IMG/VR virus record: IMGVR_UViG_3300046321_000323
Span: 1-34,732 of that record
Source: a virus
Length of the DNA: 34,732 nt
Strand: one strand, 5' to 3'
Below, piece by piece: positions 30,349 to 34,732 of this stretch; position 1 is the first letter of the stretch; the number at the start of each line of letters is the position of its first letter. Both the position numbers and the translations under genes were made by a program. A model generated the notes under the pieces. That model was not told the DNA's origin, did not search any database, and saw only the letters and a list, made by a program, of their open reading frames with translations.

Positions 30349-32633
30349 TTAATAATATTCCAGATGAATTAAAAGCTTTCAATCAATTTGTATGCTGGAA
30401 GTTAGAAGAACGGGACAACTCTAATAAGCCAACAAAAATCCCATATTGCCCACATACAGGACGCATGGCTAGCGTGACTGACCCTAATACATGGGGCAGT
30501 TTTGATGATGCATTAGCATCGTGTGAACTAATCGAGTATTCTGGAATTGGATTTGTATTAACGGAAAAAGACCCTTTTACATTTATTGATTTGGACACAA
30601 CTTCAAACCAAATTGATTATCAACGTCAAATAGATATTTTTAATAAATTTGATAGTTATTCTGAAATTAGCCCTAGCGGTAAAGGTCTGCATATTATTGT
30701 TAAGGGGTTAGTAAAAAGTGGTCGACGTAGAAGTTCTGTTGAAATTTACTCATCAGAACGCTATATGACTATGACAGGTAACATTTATAATAATAAACCA
30801 ATATCTGCAAAGCAAGAGTTATTAGATATTCTGTGGGCAGAAATGGGTAAAGGCTCTAAATATATAGCTTATGATGGTAATGCAGAGCAAAAACATTCAG
30901 ATATTGAAATTATTGAAATGGCATGTAATGCAGTAAATGGTGATAAATTTAAATTACTTTTAACAGAAGAATGGAAAACGTTATATAATTCAGATCAATC
31001 TGCTGCTGATTTTGCATTTATTGATATTATTGCCTTTTATACTCAAAATAAAGAACAAATAATAAGAATATTTCACTCTAGCATTTTAGGTAAAAGACCT
31101 AAAGCAAAACGAATTGATTATTTAAATACTATGGTTAATAAAGCTTTTGATAAGCAATTACCTATGGTTAATTTAGATATGATTAATAATGAAATTAAAC
31201 AAATGGAAGCTGTAACTAAAGTTAAAAAAATAAAAGTTGATCGTGTTGTTTCTAATGAAATTGATGTAGGTTATAAGGTCACATTTCCAAAAGGATTAGT
31301 TGGTGACATTGCTAATTATATTTATAGCTCAAGTTATCGCCCTGTTCCAGAAATAGCCCTAGCTGGTGCCCTTGCAATGATGGCAGGTATAACGGGGCGT
31401 GCCTATAATGTAAGTGATCAAGGTTTAAATCTTTATATTCTTTTGCTTGCTAAAACTGGTCGCGGTAAAGAAGCGATGGCCAATAAAACAACAGAATTAA
31501 TGAATTATATTTCTAAATCTATTCCATCAGCAAGGGACTTTATTGGTCCTGGTGATTATGCATCTGGTCAAGGTTTGACTCGTTATATGAGTAATAACCC
31601 ACTTGGTTGTGCATTCTCAATTGCTGGTGAATTTGGTTTAAAAATGCAAGCTTTATCTGATCCAAGGGCAAGCCCTGCTGATTTAGGTATAAAAAGAATG
31701 CTTTTAGATTTGTTTCATAAAAGTGGTAAAAATAATTCATATAAACCCGTTGCTTATTCAGATAAAGAAAAAAATACTAAAGAACTTATATCTCCAGCAT
31801 TAACAATACTAGGCGAAAGTACACCAAGTTCTCTTTATGATAATCTTAGTGAAGAAAGTGTAACTAGCGGTTTATTGCCTCGATTTTTAACAATCGAATA
31901 TCTTGGTGATAGAGTCGATCCTAATTTAAATCATCAGTTGATAAAGCCAAGTCCTGAATTATTACAACACTTATTATCAGTAGTAAGTTGCTCATTAACA
32001 TTAACTCATGGTAATATTGTTAATGATGTTAGATTATCACCGGAAGCAAATGATCTAAGTGTGAAATTCGATGCTTTTTGTACTAAAAATATTAATGAAA
32101 GTAATAACGATGCAATAGGGGAACTTTGGAATCGTTCGCATATTAAAGCATTGCGGGTAGCTGCTTTAGTTGCTGTTGGTGTAAATGAAAATTTCCCAAT
32201 TATTGACCAAGAAGCAATGCAATGGGCAATTGATTTAATAACTGCCGATACCAAACGCGTTTGTTGGAGATTTGAAAAGGGCAAAATTGGTCGCCCTAAT
32301 GACGATAATGCTCAAATTGATACAATGAGCAAGGCAATTAAAGATTATATTATAAAGCCATATAAAGACTGCGCATATAAATATGATAAAAGTAAAAGTG
32401 GTGAAGACTTATATAATAATAAATTGTTAACGTATGTATATTTATCTAGAAAATTAATTTCTACCGCTGCATTTAAAAATGATAAGCTTGGGGCAACTGT
32501 TGCGATTAAACGTTGTCTTCAATCTATGATTGATATTGGTTTAATTGCAGAAGTTCCTAAACATCAATGTAAAATTTTAGGTACATCTGGACGCTTATTT
32601 ACATTATTGGATCATGAGCTGTTGGGGAATTAG
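30345..32633 (+). CDS. Primase-helicase: AEP-type N-terminus and DUF3987-type ATPase
   Basis: This 762-residue protein appears to join two activities. The N-terminal 150 residues have AEP primase-polymerase features: FTFIDLDTT with the Asp82-x-Asp84 pair, SPSGKGLHIIVKG with the conserved His116, and RSSVEIYSSERYMTMTGN with Glu133. The C-terminal region has VGDIANYIYSSSYRPVPEIA, then a P-loop-like AKTGRGKEA (Lys375) where Glu replaces Ser/Thr, as is usual in DUF3987 proteins. It probably primes replication and unwinds DNA at the fork with the phage polymerase and clamp. It is the central replication gene of the rightward operon and starts in an ATGA overlap with the HTH gene. Confidence 0.8.
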   Translation: MINNIPDELKAFNQFVCWKLEERDNSNKPTKIPYCPHTGRMASVTDPNTWGSFDDALASCELIEYSGIGFVLTEKDPFTFIDLDTTSNQIDYQRQIDIFNKFDSYSEISPSGKGLHIIVKGLVKSGRRRSSVEIYSSERYMTMTGNIYNNKPISAKQELLDILWAEMGKGSKYIAYDGNAEQKHSDIEIIEMACNAVNGDKFKLLLTEEWKTLYNSDQSAADFAFIDIIAFYTQNKEQIIRIFHSSILGKRPKAKRIDYLNTMVNKAFDKQLPMVNLDMINNEIKQMEAVTKVKKIKVDRVVSNEIDVGYKVTFPKGLVGDIANYIYSSSYRPVPEIALAGALAMMAGITGRAYNVSDQGLNLYILLLAKTGRGKEAMANKTTELMNYISKSIPSARDFIGPGDYASGQGLTRYMSNNPLGCAFSIAGEFGLKMQALSDPRASPADLGIKRMLLDLFHKSGKNNSYKPVAYSDKEKNTKELISPALTILGESTPSSLYDNLSEESVTSGLLPRFLTIEYLGDRVDPNLNHQLIKPSPELLQHLLSVVSCSLTLTHGNIVNDVRLSPEANDLSVKFDAFCTKNINESNNDAIGELWNRSHIKALRVAALVAVGVNENFPIIDQEAMQWAIDLITADTKRVCWRFEKGKIGRPNDDNAQIDTMSKAIKDYIIKPYKDCAYKYDKSKSGEDLYNNKLLTYVYLSRKLISTAAFKNDKLGATVAIKRCLQSMIDIGLIAEVPKHQCKILGTSGRLFTLLDHELLGN

Positions 32634-32634
32634 A

Positions 32635-32856
32635 ATGACAAGTGAATATAAATATAAAGAACGTAAAATTGTTCTTAGTTGGCATATTGCAATAAATGAT
32701 TGGTGCGCGTATTTTTACGATACTGCCGATGAAGGTATGAAAGCCGGTTGGTCTGATACTGAAATTGGAGCCATTAAAGAACTGTTTGAGCTTGAAGGAT
32801 TAGACTTAAATGATAGTAACGGAATTTCACAACTTACCAAAATTTATAAACCCTGA
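32635..32856 (+). CDS. Small hypothetical protein (73 aa) upstream of the ligase
   Basis: I chose the ATG at 32635, with GGGGA seven bases ahead and directly after the primase-helicase stop; an ATG at 32614 lies inside that gene. The product begins MTSEYKYKERKIVLSWHIAI and has an acidic helical middle (GWSDTEIGAIKELFELEG). It overlaps the ligase start by 47 bases in another frame. No family is recognised. Confidence 0.6.
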   Translation: MTSEYKYKERKIVLSWHIAINDWCAYFYDTADEGMKAGWSDTEIGAIKELFELEGLDLNDSNGISQLTKIYKP

Positions 32857-33856
32857 TTATGCATATTCAGCTTACTTTACTGAGAATGATATTTATTACT
32901 GTCATGGTAAAACTAAAGAAATAGCAATAGAAAACTTAATAGTAAAATACGGTGCCCACAGAATGACTAAGAAACTTGAAGTTATGCTATCTGGTAAATG
33001 CCCTAAAAATTTAAATGCTATTAAGTACCCCGTTCTAGTTTCACCAAAACTTGATGGTATTAGATGTATTATTTTAAATGGAAAAGCTTATTCTAGAACA
33101 CTTAAATTAATTCCTAATCTTTTTGTTCAAAATTTTATGCAATCAATGCCTAATGGTTTAGATGGTGAACTTATTGTAGGCGATCCTGTTAATTCTGATG
33201 TTTTTAACATTACTCAATCTGGAATTATGACTATTTCTGGTGAGCCTAATTTTAAATTTTATGTATTTGATAAACAAGGTTGTGGGTCAGGTTTTGAAAG
33301 CAGATTTCATCAAGCAAATTTATCTGTAAATACCCATACTACAACTTATCGTGAGTTTAACAGAGTTGAAATCGTTCGTCATTTTAGAATAGATAACGCT
33401 GAACAATTACAGGAATGCGCTAATTATTATGTTGGTTTAGGTTATGAGGGGGTTATGGTAAGGTCATTAAATGGGCCTTACAAATTTGGTCGCTCAACTG
33501 AAAAAGAAGGTTATTTGCTTAAATATAAACCTTTTCAGGATGCAGACGCAATTATTATTGGAGTTGAAGAACTTATGCACAATAATAATGAAGCGATTAA
33601 AGATGAGTTTGGGCGAACTAAGCGAAGTTCACATAAAGCCAATTTAATTTCAACTAATACTATGGGTGCTTTAAATTGCCAGCTTGAAAATGGAATTGAA
33701 TTTGATATTGGAACTGGATTTACTGATAAAATGCGGGCTGATCTGTGGGCAGACAAAACTAATTTAATTGGGCAAAAAATTAAATTTAAATATCAAAATC
33801 TAACTGCAAAAAGTAAACCTAGATTGCCTGTATTTTTAGGTTTTAGAAAAGATTAA
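32810..33856 (+). CDS. ATP-dependent DNA ligase
   Basis: This 348-residue protein has ligase motif I SPKLDGIRC with the adenylated Lys80, motif III FKFYVFDK, motif IV GYEGVMVRS and motif V LLKYKPF. A C-terminal OB-like region follows, with FDIGTGFTDKMRADLW and IGQKIKFKYQN. It seals nicks and Okazaki fragments for phage replication. The first 50 residues (NPDYAYSAYFTENDIYYCHG) are not part of the ligase core. A second ATG at 32964 would remove them, so the start is uncertain although the upstream ATG has AGGA about 12 bases ahead. It is the last gene of the rightward early operon. Confidence 0.9.
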   Translation: MIVTEFHNLPKFINPDYAYSAYFTENDIYYCHGKTKEIAIENLIVKYGAHRMTKKLEVMLSGKCPKNLNAIKYPVLVSPKLDGIRCIILNGKAYSRTLKLIPNLFVQNFMQSMPNGLDGELIVGDPVNSDVFNITQSGIMTISGEPNFKFYVFDKQGCGSGFESRFHQANLSVNTHTTTYREFNRVEIVRHFRIDNAEQLQECANYYVGLGYEGVMVRSLNGPYKFGRSTEKEGYLLKYKPFQDADAIIIGVEELMHNNNEAIKDEFGRTKRSSHKANLISTNTMGALNCQLENGIEFDIGTGFTDKMRADLWADKTNLIGQKIKFKYQNLTAKSKPRLPVFLGFRKD

Positions 33857-33897
33857 ATTTTTTCAAAATGTTTAAAATTTTTCAAAACATTAAGCGT

Positions 33898-33929
33898 ACA
33901 CAGGGGTATTAATAATTTACCCCCTGTGT
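33898..33929. terminator. Hairpin after the ligase gene, possible terminator
   Basis: ACACAGGGG (33898-33906) pairs with CCCCTGTGT (33921-33929), nine base pairs with a 14-base loop. It has no clear T-run on the plus strand, so it is a weak intrinsic terminator at best. A less stable AATGTTT/AAACATT repeat lies just before it. It may end the early rightward transcripts or act with other factors. Confidence 0.45.
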
Positions 33930-33975
33930 TGCGAGCCTTCATAAACTCAAAATGCATATACAATAGTTAATTTTC

Positions 33976-34013
33976 GTTAATATTAAGTTGTATATAAAAG
34001 AATTAATATTAAC
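33976..34013. repeat. AT-rich 11-bp inverted repeat
   Basis: GTTAATATTAA (33976-33986) and TTAATATTAAC (34003-34013) are perfect reverse complements around a 16-nt loop that contains TATATAAAAG. The dyad could be an operator around a promoter -10 or a DNA unwinding element of an origin. Sequence alone cannot decide. Confidence 0.7.
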
Positions 34014-34062
34014 TGTTGATAGTGCAACTTAAACTGAACAGATTTTAGCATGATTGGACGGC

Positions 34063-34086
34063 ATCGGACACATACAGAGTGTCGAT
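34063..34086 (+). other. Bulged hairpin ATCGGACAC/GTGTCGAT
   Basis: ATCGGACAC (34063-34071) and GTGTCGAT (34079-34086) pair over eight positions with one bulged G and a 7-base loop ATACAGA. The nine bases CATACAGAG recur at 34194-34202 at the end of the next structured block. Possibly part of one RNA or protein-binding structure. Confidence 0.5.
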
Positions 34087-34125
34087 TGCGGTTCATTTGG
34101 TGTGATTTGGTGGGGTTTATAAGGG

Positions 34126-34195
34126 TGCCGGTCACAGAGCGCTAGGCGATATCACCACGCGGGACTAGAGGGACTGCGCTAGATGGTGACCGGCA
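34126..34195 (+). ncRNA. GC-rich structured block, possible small RNA or cis element
   Basis: TGCCGGTCAC (34126-34135) pairs perfectly with GTGACCGGCA (34186-34195), a 10-bp stem closing a 50-nt domain. Inside are two GCGCTAG copies (34139, 34176), two GGGACT copies (34161, 34170) and the near-palindrome GGCGATATCACC. The block is clearly richer in G+C than the surrounding AT-rich DNA. It does not fit a tRNA because it has no T-loop pattern. It could be a structured RNA, an origin, or a packaging element. Confidence 0.4.
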
Positions 34196-34375
34196 TACAG
34201 AGCATTGCACATCTAATGTATGCGTGTCAATAATGTTACATTCATGTTTTGATAATCAGTTGTATTACGAATTATCACTAAATAATTTATTTGAAATAGT
34301 TTTGATTTTAACTAAATTTTAATAGATCAGACGCATATTGATTATCATGAACAATGCAAACAGTGAGACACGCCA

Positions 34376-34531
34376 ATGACCAAATCACAAAAAATTCGCA
34401 AGCTTAAAGCTGAACTTGACCAAATTCTCAATAACGATTTAACGCTTGAATTAGTTGCTAAAGGGTTTCAAATTCGCGCCGAATTAGCAAAGCTTGGTGT
34501 ATCAACTACCGACGGAATAAAACGAAAATAA
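34376..34531 (+). CDS. Small hypothetical protein (51 aa)
   Basis: ATG at 34376 follows a weak GTGAG site and opens 51 codons to TAA. The product is mostly helical and basic: KSQKIRKLKAELDQILNN, then LELVAKGFQIRAELAKLG, ending STTDGIKRK. Two amphipathic helices with charged faces could be a small DNA-binding or protein-binding unit. A 10-codon leader (34347-34379) ends in an ATGA overlap with its start, which may mean coupled translation. No family recognised. Confidence 0.55.
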   Translation: MTKSQKIRKLKAELDQILNNDLTLELVAKGFQIRAELAKLGVSTTDGIKRK

Positions 34532-34562
34532 ATTGAAAGAGTAACTAATCTTTAACCCATTT

Positions 34563-34604
34563 GAGTTATTCTTTAAATAACAGAAACGAACTAAGGAATA
34601 ACTC
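34563..34604 (+). promoter_or_regulatory. Hairpin that can cover the ribosome site of the last gene
   Basis: GAGTTATTC (34563-34571) and GAATAACTC (34596-34604) form a perfect 9-bp stem around a 24-base loop. The ribosome site AAGGA (34593-34597) of the gene at 34607 overlaps the 3' arm, so folding would hide it. This suggests translational control. No T-run follows, so it is not a terminator. Confidence 0.55.
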
Positions 34605-34606
34605 AG

Positions 34607-34732
34607 ATGATTAAAGATGTAAAAATTGACTGTGAGTTGAAAGGTAAAGTCATCAATGGTTCAGCTTTTGGTGAATTTGAATGCAATGAGATTGTAATGC
34701 TATACAATTCACGCAATCGCCCATTACGTCGC
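34607..34732 (+). CDS. 5' part of a small hypothetical protein, cut by the right edge
   Basis: ATG at 34607 with AAGGA nine bases upstream opens 42 codons that run off the window exactly at a codon boundary. The visible part starts MIKDVKIDCELKGKVINGSA and ends with NSRNRPLRR, a basic stretch. If the window is circular, it continues in frame into the partial gene at 1-231 to give 118 residues. The basic stretch would then precede the hydrophobic segment there, a layout fitting a small membrane protein. Its translation is probably controlled by the hairpin upstream. Function unknown. Confidence 0.6.
   Translation, partial: MIKDVKIDCELKGKVINGSAFGEFECNEIVMLYNSRNRPLRR

Larger units (their letters stand above)
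1233..33751. repeat. Dispersed TGTGGGYA motif, 22 copies
   Basis: Reverse copies (TRCCCACA) start at 1233, 3161, 7884, 11061, 15618, 17313, 20460, 25889, 30447 and 32953. Forward copies (TGTGGGYA) start at 1270, 3518, 7960, 9702, 11835, 15671, 17510, 21206, 23313, 26027, 30832 and 33744. Sixteen have C and six have T at the Y position. They lie mostly inside genes, on both coding strands and in different reading frames. Every reverse copy is followed next by a forward copy. The only other TGTGGG I found is at 33281. Counts are by eye. Confidence 0.8.
33857..34375. other. Non-coding, dyad-rich region; possible origin or regulatory block
   Basis: No convincing gene lies in these 519 bases: the longest rightward frame has 31 codons and no ribosome site. 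The region has a G+C hairpin at 33898-33929, an AT-rich 11-bp inverted repeat at 33976-34013, a hairpin at 34063-34086 and a GC-rich structured block at 34126-34195. It also has a TGATAAT/ATTATCA dyad at about 34251-34278. Such clustered dyads beside replication genes often mark origins, packaging sites or transcription control, but none of these is proven here. Confidence 0.6.

Noticed and set aside
34050-34145. 31-codon frame in the right non-coding region
   Set aside because: No ribosome site, odd composition, and it crosses the structured block.
34126-34195. Second tRNA
   Set aside because: The stem is tRNA-like in length, but there is no T-loop pattern, no anticodon arm of 5 plus 7 bases and no CCA in place.

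Overview
The window reads as a near-complete, possibly complete, genome of a tailed double-stranded DNA phage with a long non-contractile tail (siphovirus). The evidence is a full head and tail cassette: terminase, a DUF4055-type portal, scaffold, a Gp13-like capsid protein, a tail tube, a frameshifted tail chaperone pair, a tape measure, and a lambda L/K/J-like tail tip. The genome is AT-rich (roughly one third G+C by eye). A spanin pair points to a Gram-negative host. I see no integrase, no excisionase and no convincing CI-type lysogeny module, so a lytic lifestyle is the simplest reading. The host genus cannot be named from the sequence.

Layout. Positions 1-1006 hold a partial gene and a lysis cassette: nested i-spanin and o-spanin genes and a small single-TM coiled-coil protein. 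Positions 1010-9665 hold DNA packaging, head, connector and tail tube genes, ending at a hairpin terminator. Positions 9758-20217 hold tail assembly and the tail tip, ending in a tail spike with an SGNH esterase domain. All of these run rightward, tightly packed with ATGA or TAATG overlaps. Positions 20212-29778 run leftward and hold replication and recombination: a PD-(D/E)XK nuclease, a family B DNA polymerase, a DnaN-like clamp, a RadD-like helicase, a Cas4/RecB-like nuclease with a probable Fe-S cluster, a DUF669 ssDNA-binding-type protein with a 48-bp minisatellite, a Sak4-like ATPase and a tRNA-Leu(UAA). A control region (29779-30108) separates these from a rightward early operon (30109-33856) with a small HTH protein, a primase-helicase and an ATP-dependent DNA ligase. 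Positions 33857-34375 are non-coding, dyad-rich and possibly an origin or control region. The window ends with a 51-codon gene and a gene cut by the right edge.

The genes make a coherent set. The phage supplies its own polymerase, clamp, primase-helicase, ligase, ssDNA-binding protein and single-strand annealing or recombination enzymes. Its tRNA matches the UUA codons it uses heavily. The last and first partial genes join in one open frame across the window ends, so the window may be a circular genome opened inside a gene. If so, no recognisable endolysin is present.

The most striking unexplained signal is the 8-mer TGTGGGYA. I count 22 copies by eye, about one every 1.6 kb, where base composition predicts about one in the whole window. 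Their orientations are almost perfectly ordered: every reverse copy is followed next by a forward copy, giving ten inverted pairs and two single forward copies. Other signals include a textbook -1 frameshift element in the tail chaperone gene, a strong terminator embedded in the i-spanin gene, G+C-rich islands inside single genes, and a GC-rich structured block at 34063-34202.
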